Below, piece after piece: positions 1-11,307 of a stretch of 64,000 nt of DNA; position 1 is the first letter of the stretch, and the number at the start of each line of letters is the position of its first letter. The stretch is from Achatina immaculata (taxonomy: Eukaryota; Mollusca; Gastropoda; Stylommatophora; Achatinidae): assembly GCA_009760885.1 (NCBI GenBank), contig CM019708.1, positions 15,044,531-15,108,530 of the forward strand. Reading direction: 5' to 3'. The notes beneath the pieces are model-generated. The model saw only the letters and a program-made list of their open reading frames with translations, ran no database searches and was not told the DNA's origin. The position numbers and the translations under genes are program-made.

Positions 1-981
1 CTCAGGCCTTTGTTTTCAGAACAATCTAACCTTGGTGGATGGAACTATCTTCAGCCTTTGTTTTCAGAACAATCTTCTGGCTACAGAGGTCTTTATGAAG
101 ACATATCCAGTTCCATGTTATAACTGAATAAGCAGAATTGTCATTTACACTGAAATAAACTGATCCTAGGACTAGACATTTCAACATTTATCATCTGAAA
201 TAATTATAATATTTGCTCACATTTTTGTATTGTCTACTTCACATTACCTAAAACAAGTGTGATATGAAATGAACACAGTGTGATGGTTAAGATTTAAACA
301 TTTTTTTTTTACTAATGATTGTCAAATAGAAAATCTGTTATATCAGGGTCCATTAAATCAAGGGTTTACTGTACTTATTAAATGGTTTACATTGTAATAA
401 TTTGATTTTAGCTCCAGCTCATTTTGAAGTTCACAAAACAAAATTCCTGCAAAAGATAACATGAACAAGTACTGTCCAGACAGAGAAGCATTACAGCAGA
501 CATAAATAAAAATGTCTACTCACAGAGGATGGATGATGATGATGATAATGATCATCATCATCATCATCATGAAAGGAAAAATTAGTGTCAAAAATATGTG
601 CACACCATGAAACAGTGGACATAATTATTGTACATAAGAATGCAGTTAAATCTCCGTTTTCTCAAACTTGCAGCACTCATCAAACTCCATTACTAAAAAT
701 ATCAACATCTATTCTATCTCTGAACTTGTGCTGAATACAATCATTCATCCATTATCCTTAATCTTCCACTTCACATTTTGCCTCTTAGCCCATATAACTT
801 TGTAACTGTTTTATTCAGTTGCTATAACAAATCCACCACCACCACCCCCCCCCCAAAGGAAAAAAAAAAAAAAGCTGTTAACATTTGGATAAAGAGAGTG
901 AGTTTTGTTTTAACGTTACTCAGTTTATGTAAGATACCCTGCTAACAAAAAGAGAAAAGAGTAAAAAAGCAAACATGGCAG
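1..981. other. 3' flank of TMEM53-like gene, no gene seen
   Basis: No coding exon is recognisable. A short direct repeat of 'CCTTTGTTTTCAGAACAATC' type lies at the very start. A (GAT)n/(ATC)n imperfect palindrome lies at about 532-570, and a C-run followed by an A-run at about 841-875. The part next to 1026 should be the 3' UTR of the minus-strand gene that ends there. Confidence 0.4.
810..815 (-). terminator. Candidate poly(A) signal AATAAA
   Basis: The minus strand reads AATAAA here, about 210 bases past the stop codon of the TMEM53-like gene. It is a plausible polyadenylation signal for a short 3' UTR, but a hexamer alone is weak evidence in AT-rich DNA. Confidence 0.3.
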
Positions 982-1025
982 ATGAGAACTATAATCAAAG
1001 TTCTGATGAGAACACAACCCCCAGT

Positions 1026-1238
1026 TCACAATGCCTGCTGCACTTCCTGCGGCTTCTTGACATCTTTTCGCGAGGCTGCCTTCAGTGACTCTGGTTTGGT
1101 AAGCTTGATGCTGTCCAGGAAATGCAGCACAGCCTCCACATACTCATCAGGATGGCGGTGGAAGTGGCTGACATGGGGCGAGCTCTCCCAACAACGTGCC
1201 ATTACTGGAATCCCTGAAGCTTTCCACTTTCTCATAAC
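1026..1238 (-). CDS. TMEM53/DUF829-like protein, last coding exon
   Basis: This is the C-terminal exon of an alpha/beta-hydrolase-fold protein of the TMEM53 (DUF829) family. It opens at a clear acceptor (minus strand TTTCATCAG then GTTATGAG) in phase 0 and encodes 70 residues to a TGA at 1028-1026. The stretch SPHVSHFHRHPDEY matches the conserved SxHVSH block at the C-terminus of the family, which carries the candidate catalytic His. The exon joins in phase with the exon ending at 11308. The last 20 or so residues are lysine/glutamine-rich and not conserved as far as I can tell. A 42-bp minisatellite starts only 11 bases from the splice acceptor, so the 3' end of the intron is made of tandem repeats. 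Confidence 0.8.
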   Translation of the reverse strand, partial: VMRKWKASGIPVMARCWESSPHVSHFHRHPDEYVEAVLHFLDSIKLTKPESLKAASRKDVKKPQEVQQAL

Positions 1239-1248
1239 CTGATGAAAC

Positions 1249-1703
1249 AATAAGAGATTCCATCATAACACTAAGATTATATGTGAATATAATAAGAGAT
1301 TCTATCATAACACTAAGATTACATGTGAATATAATAAGAGATTCCATCATAACACTAAGATTATATGTGAATATAATAAGAGATTCCATCATAACACTAA
1401 GATTATATGTGAATATAATAAGAGATTCTATCATAACACTAAGATTATATGTGAATATAATAAGAGATTCTATCATAACACTAAGATTATATGTGAATAT
1501 AATAAGAGATTCTATCATAACACTAGGATTTTATGTGGATATAATAAGAGATTCCATCATAACACTAAGATTATATGTGAATATAATAAGAGATTCCATC
1601 ATAACACTAAGATTATATGTGAATATAATAAGAGATTCCATCATAACACTAAGATTATATGTGGATATAATAAGAGATTCCAACACTAATACTACATGTG
1701 AAT
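1249..1703. repeat. 42-bp minisatellite, about 11 units
   Basis: The unit contains AAGAGATTCCATCATAACAC and ends with a GTGAATATAAT-like stretch. Period 42 (14 codons) keeps several frames open, so long translations on both strands are artefacts. It is the 3' end of the last intron of the TMEM53-like gene. Confidence 0.95.
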
Positions 1704-2904
1704 ATGACATCAGAAAATAAGACAAGATGAAAACATGGCCATGACTATAAATAGGTTCAGTGTCAGTGATAATAAAAGTAATAATTCAAAGATTATTTGG
1801 GGGAAAGAAAGACCATGAACATGTGAACATAAGACAGGAGAAAACATCACAAGCTGTGAAAACCTTGAAACAAGCATCCAAATCTGACAGATGTTTGAGC
1901 CATGTGTTTTCTCTTACAGTCCCAGGACACATCAAAGACAAGATTCACAGTTAGTTCTGCCTATATGTAAAAGACAGTGGTCTTCTTGCTGGGTGGAAGC
2001 ACCTCAACAGCCTGTTCCCAGCTCAGAGAGGAAGCGGGGACCCACAACCATAATGACTGTATTCTTTCCAGCAGCACCCTTAATGACTGCCGTATGACAG
2101 CAGCCACAATGATTGTAATCCCTCTAACAGCAGCCACAATGATTCTCAGCTCTCTAACAGCTGCCAAGATGACTGTGACATATCTGTCAAAGTTACTTCA
2201 TTCAATGGCTGCTATAGCACTGGAGTCCTCTGGAGTTTTTAAAATCTTTGTCATGTCTAGGAGCTCTTCAAGATATCAAGGTCAAAGGTTACACATACAG
2301 GTCAAAGGCTGCAACTTGCATGAAGAAATGAAGAGCTTGATATATCTACTCAAAACTCTGGTATGTCCAAGCTTGAAACAATTATCTACAAATGGCAAAG
2401 TTTATCACAAGCATTTGAATGTGGTTAAGCTTATCACTGCTATCTTCTGGTGTGCCACAAAAGGTCCACGGGCGTATAGATATTTGGATGTATCCATGTA
2501 CCTATTAAATGTCCAATTTTTGTGCCAAACGGTTACCATTTTTGTATATCAGTGTGCTATAAGCTCAAAAAAGTTGTAGAGGAATTAATTAAAGCTGACC
2601 TACTCATCTATTTAACACACAACAGTATCAATCAGTTAGGTACCCTCCACAGTTTCATGACATCTACAGACTTCCTGATTTGCTGTGTCACAAATAAATA
2701 ATACAGACTGATAGGAAACCTTGATAAAAATCTGAAGTTTGACAGTATGAAGGAAGATTACAGATCCATTTCTCTGCAGCTTAAACAGGAACCAATACAA
2801 TAACTATCAAAACAGCACAGCCCAATCACTCAAATGTCTTTTCACATGAAATTGCTAAATCATCTTTTTTTTCTGTACTTGCACTCTATAAATCTAGTGT
2901 TTAT
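1704..2904. other. Intronic DNA, no gene seen; short repeats at about 2040-2185
   Basis: No exon-like conservation is visible. A run of about four degenerate units of roughly 33 bp built on CAGCCACAATGATT lies at about 2040-2185. A 200-codon open frame at 1977-2579 runs through it and shows no recognisable domain, so I treat it as chance. Confidence 0.4.
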
Positions 2905-4180
2905 AGTCAATTGTACAGTGCACTGATGTCACTCATCATGCATGATAACCATATCTACAGTATACTGATGTCACTCATCACGCAGTATAGTTGTATGTAC
3001 AGTTCACCGATGTAACTTATCCTGCAGGACAGTCATATGTATAGTGCACTGGTGTAACTCATTCAATAGGACATTCATATGTACAGTGCACTGATATGAA
3101 TCACCTTGCAGGACAGCCTTGTGAACCTTGCAAGAAAACCATTTGTACAGTACACTGGTGTGAGTCATACTGCTTGACAGAAAACTGCTGTGAATCAAAC
3201 TGCATGACAGAGCACTGGTGTGTGAATCAAACTGCATGACAGAGCACTGGTGTGTGAATCAAACTGCATGACAGAGCACTGGTGTGTGAAACATACTGCA
3301 TGACAGTGCACTGATGTGAATCATACTGCATGACAGTGCACTGGTGTGAATCATACTGCATGACAGAGCACTGGTGTGAATCATACTGCATGATAGAATA
3401 CTGGTGTGAATCATACTGCATGACAGAACACTGGTGTGAATCATACTGCATGACAGAACACTGGTGTGAATCATACTGCATGACAGAGCACTGGTGTGAA
3501 TCATTCCACTTGACAGAACACTGATGTGAATCATCTTGCAAGGAAGCCATAGTGCACTGGCAAGATTCATCTAGCAGGGAAGCCATAGTGCACTAGCAAG
3601 ACTCATCTTGCAGGGAAGCCATAGTGCACTAGCAAGACTCATCTTGCAGGGAAGCCATAGCACAATGACAAGACTCATCTTGCAGGGAAGCCATAGCACA
3701 ATGGCAAGACTCATCTTGCAGGGAAGCCATAGCACAATGACAAGACTCATCTTGCAGGGAAGCCATAGTGCACTGGCAAGACTCATCTTGCAGGGAAGCC
3801 ATAACACACTGGCAAGACTCATCTTGCAGGGAAGCCATAGCACAATGACAAGACTCATCTTGCAGGGAAGCCATAGCACACTGACAAGACTCATCTTGCA
3901 GGGAAGCCATAGTGCACTGGCAAGACTCATCTTGCAGGGAAGCCATAGCACACTGACAAGACTCATCTTGCAGGGAAGCCATAGCGCACTGGCAAGACTC
4001 ATCTTGCAAGGAAGACATAGCACACTGGCAAGACATAGCACACTGGTAAGACATAGCACACTGGTAAGACATAGCGCACTGGCAAGACTCATTTTGCAGG
4101 GAAGCCATAGTGCACTGGCAAGACTCATCTTGCAGGATAGCCACAGGTACAGTGCACTAGTGTGACTAATCATGCAGGAT
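2905..4180. repeat. Compound satellite: about 54-, 30- and 36-bp units
   Basis: At least three related registers follow one another. A degenerate unit of about 54 bp (2905-3150) contains GTGCACTG and GTATGTACAGT-like words. A 30-bp unit (about 3150-3540) is built on CATGACAGAGCACTGGTGTG. A 36-bp unit (about 3553-4150) is built on CTCATCTTGCAGGGAAGCCA. Some 36-bp units near 4020-4080 are shortened. The array closes at about 4145-4180 with words resembling the first register, so the registers probably derive from one ancestral sequence. Open frames on both strands are by-products of periods divisible by three. Confidence 0.9.
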
Positions 4181-5405
4181 CAGGGTTAGATGTTTGCTTC
4201 ATGTGCTGAAGGTGTAGGTTCAGATCCCACCAGAAATGGCAGGGATTTTTTTCTTGTGAATCCTTTAGCAATAAATTCCCCTGGAATCTACGCTCCAGGA
4301 CAGAATGTTCGTGTGCACTGTCACAAACATTAAAAATCCATTGGCTGCGGGAAATTGTAAAATGTGATGCCAGACTGCCACTGCCAAAACAAAATTTTAG
4401 AAATATACCATGGAAATTGGTCAAGACACTGGATGTGTCTTTACTGCCTACAACACTCACTCTGGGGTGGAAAATGGGGGAAAGGGAGGGACAGAGCAGA
4501 TACAGGAATGTCTTGACTGTGATGAAGCCATTTTCCAGACAATGAACAAATTAACTGACAAGTGTTAGCTTGGCACTGGTAGGAAAAAAAGCATGTTGTT
4601 GCCCTTGTTACCACGAAAGAAAATCTACTAAACACAAACTATGATGTTGCCCTTGTTACCAAGAAAGAAAATCTACTAAACACAAACTATGATGTTGCCC
4701 TTGTTACCAAGAAAGAAAATCTACTAAACACAAACTATGATGTTGCCCTTGTTACCAAGAAAGAAAATCTACTAAACACAAACTACGATGTTGCCCTTGT
4801 TACCAAGAAAGAAAATCTACTAAACACAAACTATGATGTTGCCCTTGTTACCAAGAAAGAAAATCTACTAAACACAAACTATGATGTTGCCCTTGTTACC
4901 AAGAAAGAAAATCTACTGAACACAAACTGCAAACAAAAAACAAAAACAATGAAAATGACCAGAATGCATTTTTCAGGGTGTGTGAAAAAATATATATTAC
5001 TCTGGGGCACGAGATGTAAATATTTTTCACGCATTTCAACACAGAACACCTCCACAGGGTTTGAAAGTTCAGCTGCCAAGATTTATTTATAAATAGGTGC
5101 CACTAAACAACAGCAGCAGTTTTGTAGTGGCAACATACCAGGGAAGAACAATGCTTCTTCATGTCCTGATACTGAAAGCTCATGTGTGGTCTGCAAAACT
5201 GAGATTTATTACATTCCTGTGCAAAGAAACTTTAAAAAGAAGCTCTGAATGATAAATCCATGTTTTTAATGATACCAGCAGCTTTTAAAAACAGCCAATA
5301 TATGTCATTCACATTAGCAACATAGTTTTTTGTTTGTTTTTTTTTTGGGGGGGGGGGGAGAATTGTTTTAAACATTATAAAATTACCGCCCTTGCTATGC
5401 CATCT
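4026..5405. repeat. Segmental tandem duplication, copy 1
   Basis: This block runs from the end of the 36-bp array through a unique-looking stretch (4180-4580), a 48-bp array and a tail ending CTTGCTATGCCATCT at 5405. It is repeated in the same order at 5406-8610. Single-base differences are scattered through the shared parts, so the duplication is not very recent. It keeps the uninterrupted site (4312-4323) at which copy 2 carries a LINE-A insertion. Confidence 0.85.
4590..4932. repeat. 48-bp minisatellite, about 7 units
   Basis: The unit is built on GATGTTGCCCTTGTTACCAA followed by GAAAGAAAATCTACTAAACAC. The same array at 6950-8132 is expanded to roughly 24 units. Confidence 0.95.
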
Positions 5406-5760
5406 GGCAAGACATAGCACACTGGCAAGACTCATCTTGCAGGGAAGCCATATCACACTGGCAAGACATAGCACAATGGCAAGACATAGCACACTGGCAA
5501 GACTCATCTTGCAGGGAAGCCATATCACACTGGCAAGACTCATCTTGCAGGGAAGCCATATCACACTGGCAAGACATAGCACAATGGCAAGACATAGCAC
5601 ACTGGCAAGACATAGCACACTGGCAAGACTCATCTTGCAGGGAAGCCATAGCACACTGGCAAGACTCATTTTGCAAGGAAACCATAGTGCACTGGCAAGA
5701 CTCATCTTGCAGGATAGCCACAGGTACAGTGCACTAGTGTGACTGATCATGCAGGATCAG
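5406..5760. repeat. 36-bp minisatellite with shortened units
   Basis: Same family as 3553-4150, with units built on CTCATCTTGCAGGGAAGCCA interspersed with short GCAAGACATAGCACACTG units. It belongs to duplication copy 2. Confidence 0.9.
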
Positions 5761-5929
5761 GGTTAGATGTTTGCTTCATGTGCTGAAGGTGTAGGTTCAG
5801 ATCCCACCAGAAATGGCAGGGATTTTTTTCTTGTGAATCCTTTAGCAATAAATTCCCCTGGAATCTAGGCTTGGCAATAAATTCCCCTGGAATCTACGCT
5901 CCAGGACAGAATGTTCGTGTGCACTGTCA

Positions 5930-6673
5930 TTCATTCATTCCTTTGCATGTCCCTTGCGGAACTTCGCCTCCCAAACAGCACTCCTGTAGGCCTCTCGGTT
6001 GTGAGCAAGATGGCCTGCTGCTGCTGCATCCATTTCCAGATCATCAACGATGTCTTGCAGCCATCTTCGTTTCGGTCTTCCTCTCTTTCTTTTTCCCATT
6101 ATGTATCCTTCCAATATGGTCTTCTCTAAATTATCATGACGTTTAATGTGGCCAAAATATTTAAGTTTTCTCTCTTTAATCCTCTTTACTAGCCAGCCTT
6201 CTTCAATATTAAGCTCTTGCAGTATAGATATATTTGTTCTTTTTTGTGTCCACGATATTTGGAGAACTCTTCTATAGCATTTACATTCAAAGGCATTTAT
6301 GTGCTTCTCAGCTGTTTTGTTAAGTGTCCAGGTCTCACAGGCATATGTTGCGATGGGAAAGATGCATGCCCTTAAAAATCTTATTTTTGTGGTTCTGTCT
6401 GCTCCTCTCCACAGATTCTTTATTTGTTTTACTTTCTGAAGAGCAATAGATGTCCTCCTTTTAATTTCCCTCATTGTATCTCCATTATTAGTTAGTAGTG
6501 ATCCAAGATATTCAAAACTCTCCACTTCTTCCAGTTTTTCCTCATTGATACATATTTCAGTTGCCTTGTTTGTTTTGTCAGTTGTCATCACTTTAGTTTT
6601 CTTTGCATTAAGATAGAGGTTCTGCTCTTCGCTGTTCTTGCGGACTGACATAATTAGTTTTTCCATTCCTTCT
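5930..6673 (-). mobile_element. LINE-A (RTE/BovB-like), 5'-truncated, with 12-bp target-site duplication
   Basis: The minus strand encodes the C-terminal part of an RTE-clade reverse transcriptase: FEYLGSLLTNNGDTMR, then TYACETWTLNKTAEKH, then KLKYFGHIKRHDNLEK and MGKRKRGRPKRRWLQDI, ending at a stop at 5935. The tail is GAATGAATGA. The flanks carry a perfect 12-bp duplication TGTGCACTGTCA (5918-5929 and 6674-6685). The empty site is present once in duplication copy 1 at 4312-4323. RT catalytic motifs lie upstream of the truncation and are absent, so this copy is dead. Clade assignment comes from recognising the RTE C-terminal pattern. Confidence 0.92.
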
Positions 6674-6949
6674 TGTGCACTGTCACAAACATTAAAAATC
6701 CATTGGCTGCGGGAAATTGTAAAATGTGTTGCCAGACTGCCACTGCCAAAACAAAATTTTAGAAATATACCATGGAAATTGGTCAAGACACTGGATGTGT
6801 CTTTACTGCCTACAACACTCACTCTGGGGTGGAAAATGGGGGAAAGGGAGGGACAGAGCAGATACAGGAATGTCCTGACTGTGATGAAGTCATTTTCCAG
6901 ACAATGAACAAATTAACTGACAAGTGTCAGCTTGGCACTGGTAGGAAAA

Positions 6950-8132
6950 AAAGCATGTTGTTGCCCTTGTTACCAAGAAAGAAAATCTACTAAACACAAA
7001 CTATGATGTTGCCCTTGTTACCAAGAAAGAAAATCTACTAAACACAAACTATGATGTTGCCCTTGTTACCAAGAAAGAAAATCTACTAAACACAAACTAT
7101 GATGTTGCCCTTGTTACCAAGAAAGAAAATCTACTAAACACAAACTATGATGTTGCCCTTGTTACCAAGAAAGAAAATCTACTACACAAACTATGATGTT
7201 GCCCTTGTTACCAAGAAAGAAAATCTACTAAACACAAACTATGATGTTGCCCTTGTTACCAAGAAAGAAAATCTACTAAACACAAACTATGATGTTGCCC
7301 TTGTTACCAAGAAAGAAAATCTACTAAACACAAACTATGATGTTGCCCTTGTTACCAAGAAAGAAAATCTACTAAACACAAACTATGATGTTGCCCTTGT
7401 TACCAAGAAAGAAAATCTACTACACAAACTATGATGTTGCCCTTGTTACCAAGAAAGAAAATCTACTAAACACAAACTATGATGTTGCCCTTGTTACCAA
7501 GAAAGAAAATCTACTACACAAACTATGATGTTGCCCTTGTTACCAAGAAAGAAAATCTACTAAACACAAACTATGTTGTTGCCCTTGTTACCAAGAAAGA
7601 AAATCTACTAAACACAAACTATGATGTTGCCCTTGTTACCAAGAAAGAAAATCTACTACACAAACTATGATGTTGCCCTTGTTACCAAGAAAGAAAATAC
7701 TAAACACAAACTATGATGTTGCCCTTGTTACCAAGAAAGAAAATCTACTAAACAAACTATGATGTTGCCCTTGTTACCAAGAAAGAAAATCTACTACACA
7801 AACTATGATGTTGCCCTTGTTACCAAGAAAGAAAATCTACTAAACACAAACTATGATGTGCCCTTGTTACCAAGAAAGAAAATCTACTAAACACAAACTA
7901 TGATGTTGCCCTTGTTACCAAGAAAGAAAATCTACTAAACACAAACTATGATGTTGCCCTTGTTACCAAGAAAGAAAATCTACTAAACACAAACTATGAT
8001 GTTGCCCTTGTTACCAAGAAAGAAAATCTACTACACAAACTATGATGTTGCCCTTGTTACCAAGAAAGAAAATCTACTAAACACAAACTATGATGTTGCC
8101 CTTGTTACCAAGAAAGAAAATCTACTGAACAC
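6950..8132. repeat. 48-bp minisatellite, about 24 units, with 45-bp variants
   Basis: Same unit as 4590-4932. Several units lack three bases (CTACTACACAAAC instead of CTACTAAACACAAAC), recurring every two to five units, which hints at amplification in blocks. Occasional further indels (near 7697, 7755 and 7858) break the frame, so it is not coding. Confidence 0.95.
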
Positions 8133-8800
8133 AAACTGCAAACAAAAAACAAAAACAATGAAAATGACCAGAATGCATTTTTCAGGGTGTGTGAAAAAAT
8201 ATATATTACTCTGGGGCACGAGATGTAAATATTTTTCACGCATTTCAACACAGAACACCTCCACAGGGTTTGAAAGTTCAGCCGCCAAGATTTATTTATA
8301 AATAGGTGCCACCAAACAGCAGCAGCAGTTTTGTAGTGGCAACATACCAGGGAAGAACAATGCTTCTTCACGTCCTGATAATGAAAGTTCATGTATGGTC
8401 TGCAAAACTGAGATTTATTACATTCCTGTGCAAAGAAACTTTAAAAAGAAGCTCTGAATGATAAATCCATGTTTTTAATGATACCAGCAGCTTTTAAAAA
8501 CAGCCAATATATGTCATTCACATTAGCAACATAGTTTTTTGTTTGTTTTTTTTTTGGTGGGGGAGAATTGTTTTAAACATTATAAAATTACCGCCCTTGC
8601 TATGCCATCTTTCAAACAACAGTATAAATCTGATGAGTCATGTGACCAAAATTCATTCTCAAAAGAACAACAACAACAACAAAATTGTATAAAGAAGTCA
8701 GTGAAGAACAACTTGGTTCATGCAGAATAGTGGAAGAAGAGAGGTGGATTTTTTTTTTATAAGAAAGTTAATTGAGAAGTATAGAGAAGTTAAGAAAGAT

Positions 8801-8932
8801 GTATATACCTGTTTTATAGAATATACTAAACCATCTGACTGACTGTATATACACGTTTTATAGAATATACTAAACCATCTGACGGAGTGTATATAGCTGT
8901 TTTATAGAATATACTAAAGCATCTGACAAAGT
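8801..8932 (+). repeat. Three 44-bp repeats of a reverse-transcriptase motif A region
   Basis: Units start at 8801, 8845 and 8889 with GTATATA and share TTTTATAGAATATACTAAA. Translated in the right frame each unit reads close to YTCFIEYTKPSD, which is the RT block A pattern of RTE-like LINEs (F-I-[DE]-Y-x-K-x-F-D). The third unit runs on into KVKHDKLLNCLEE, the normal continuation. Period 44 shifts the frame between units. Confidence 0.7.
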
Positions 8933-9952
8933 AAAACATGACAAACTACTAAACTGTCTGGAGGAATCAATACTGATGACAAAGACATTCAAATTATAAC
9001 AAAGTTCTACTGGAAGCATGAAACATCACTAAGATATGGCACAGTGACAACACAGGTACCCATGGGGGGTGTGTGTTAGGCAAGGATGTGTTCTGTGTCT
9101 CTCAAGTCTACTTAAGCTGCACACAGAGAACATCCCCAGACACTCAAAACAACTACCAGGACTGAACACAAGAGGGAAGAAATAACACTCTTAGGTATGC
9201 AGATGATACAATCCTTCTAGCAGAGAATCCACAGAACCTACACAAATTACTAGGTAAGATACATAACACAAGCCAAGAATGGGGATTAGAGATCAATATC
9301 AAAAAGACCAGAGTAATTGTGGTCACCAGGAACAATCAAAAGCCACAAATGGATATAACTATAAACAATGAGAAAACGGAACAAGTGACAAACAACAGCT
9401 ACCTAAGGCAGATACTAACCGAGGATGGGATATGTGGGGTGGAGGTAAAGACAACGGCAAGGTATATATTCACCACCACGAAGACAATAATGTTACCCAG
9501 GAATCTGTCTCCAAAAACAAAACTAAGATTTCTAGAATGCTACATCCATCATGTACAGAGCAAAAACTTGAACTCTTTCAGTAAAAATTCAGAGAGAATG
9601 ATACAAGCAGCAGAAAAGTGGATCTACAAGAAAGGAGGTCATATGTCACGGAAAATGAAAAGAACAATTTTGAACAACTACAAATGCAACGTGAACTTCT
9701 CAGAGAAATAAGAATCAAGAAAACAAAATACTTTGGTCACAACAAAGACTAATAATATACTGCAGACCATACCAGAAGAAAATGTGGAAGGAAAAAGAGC
9801 AAGAGGTAGACAGAGATGTGGACAAGAAGATCATACACGAGAGTGGACAGGACACATCTTCACTGAGTGCACCATCAAGGTGAGGGAGCGGGGGAGCTGG
9901 AGACTTGTTACCACCAACCTTCATACTGTATATGGCACATGATGATGATGCC
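8889..9952 (+). mobile_element. LINE-C-like (RTE-like) remnant
   Basis: The translation is broken by frameshifts but shows RT landmarks in order: block A remnant at about 8895-8945, a degenerate GCVL block near 9070-9100, LRYADDTILLAENPQNLHKL at about 9190-9250 (the YADD catalytic box), then LEINIKKTRVIVV. The 3' part has GKRARGRQRC, reminiscent of the basic GRPR segment near the end of such proteins. It ends in GGCACATGATGATGATG at 9934-9950, the same tail as LINE-C at 28.1 and 41.7 kb. It is a dead copy inside the TMEM53-like intron. Confidence 0.8.
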
Positions 9953-11307
9953 TCCACTGAGAACACAAAAAAGGGAAAGCACTCCACCACTAACAAACCC
10001 CATTCCACACACCCCCCCCCCCCAAAAAAAAAACACCACCACCACCACCACACCCCCAACCCAAATAAAAGAAAAAAAAACAAAACTCGTAAACAGGACA
10101 TAAAAAAGATGAGTCAGACGAAGAGAAATACAAGGACAAGAAAACCGGAAGAAACTCATCCTATACAGAAAGCTAAATAACGATACGAGAGTAATGTGTC
10201 AACTTTCTAGGCACTACAAAACTAAATGTGTGGCAGCAGTCAAGCAGTGCCCCCACACACACACAAGTAAGCATTAGTCATAAACTATCAAACTTCAAGT
10301 AGCAACCAGCAACAAACATCCACTCATACAAGGACATCACACAAACACTTGTCATGCCATACGTGCTTTTTCCCATGAAAGTCTTAGACAACATTCACTG
10401 GATGTCACTAACTTAACTTTGATAATCACTTTCCTGCCACAAAACAGTCACTGTGATGTTCCCTGCAGCAAAATGTCAAAGCTGTGTCTGCACTCATCAC
10501 AAGACCATTACATCAATCAATCAAACAGCAATTAAAAATGTCATATATTAATCCTGACAAACGTCTATATCAGTGAAATAAAAATATTATGAGGCTGAAT
10601 GTTTGGCGAGTTCACTAAAGTTTATTTCAATACTTCCATGAATTTATCTGCGTGTAATCCTTCATTCTTCACAAACTATCATCATACCGGTTATCCAGAA
10701 TATACCTGCATTGTTTATCAAATGATGTTTGTGTCTCTCAGTCTTTTCTACAGACTTGAGCTGATGGTGTGCCTTGTAGAATGTAGCAGTATCTGCACTA
10801 TTTGTCAGCTGTTATGTTGTTTTGTAGAAAGGGTCTGTCCAACTGCAGAAGTAGAAGAGAACTTCTGATACTAAACAGGTGATGACTTACAGTTTCATGG
10901 GACTTCACAAAGAAATTATATTGGATTTTGATGTATTCCACTGATATAACTGTATGTGCCCCCTGTGCGACATGATTATGTTGGTTTCATCACTTCTTTC
11001 TAAATTGTTGATTTTGGATTCAAGCTTGAACATATAACTGAAAACATCTCTCCTCATTTTTGCAATATTAAGCTGCCTTATGAGAGATTAAAATTACCTC
11101 TCCCAAAAACCAGACTAAACAATGTAAGTCATACTTCACTCAAACCATGCCCAAATGCAAAATCACAAAGAATGGTGAATGGCAACAATTCCAAAAAAAT
11201 GATCACACAAAATGGTGAAAATCAGTTTCCAAATACTCACTGCAATTTGTCTCAATGACATAATGATATAATGGAAAACAAAGCTGATAATAGAGACCAA
11301 CTCTTAC
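9953..11307. other. Intronic DNA, no gene seen
   Basis: There is a low-complexity stretch of C-run, A-run and (CAC)n at about 10010-10055. The remainder is AT-rich and unique-looking, with no recognisable exon. The ORF at 10599-10868 has no family features. Confidence 0.4.

Larger units (their letters stand above)
5406..8610. repeat. Segmental tandem duplication, copy 2
   Basis: It has the same order of segments as 4026-5405. It is longer because it carries a LINE-A insertion at 5930-6673 and a much larger 48-bp array. A further small direct duplication of about 27 bases (GGCAATAAATTCCCCTGGAA) is seen at about 5843-5895. Confidence 0.85.

Noticed and set aside
1249..1703. Regularly repeated array as CRISPR
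   Set aside because: Units are contiguous with no unique spacers, and the context is an animal intron. The same holds for all other arrays in the window.
1977..2579. 200-codon plus-strand frame
   Set aside because: It runs through short degenerate repeats in an intron, with no domain.
3571..4173. 200- and 185-codon frames on opposite strands
   Set aside because: They are shadows of the 36-bp satellite, with no unique coding sequence.
4200..4240. tRNA B-box-like GGTTCAGATCCCACC (also at about 5791)
   Set aside because: The spacing within the B-box differs from consensus, and no A-box or cloverleaf could be drawn upstream. At most a decayed SINE.
5935..6822. 295-codon frame as a host protein
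   Set aside because: It is the LINE-A C-terminus fused by chance to flanking sequence across the 6674 junction. Target-site duplications prove an insertion.
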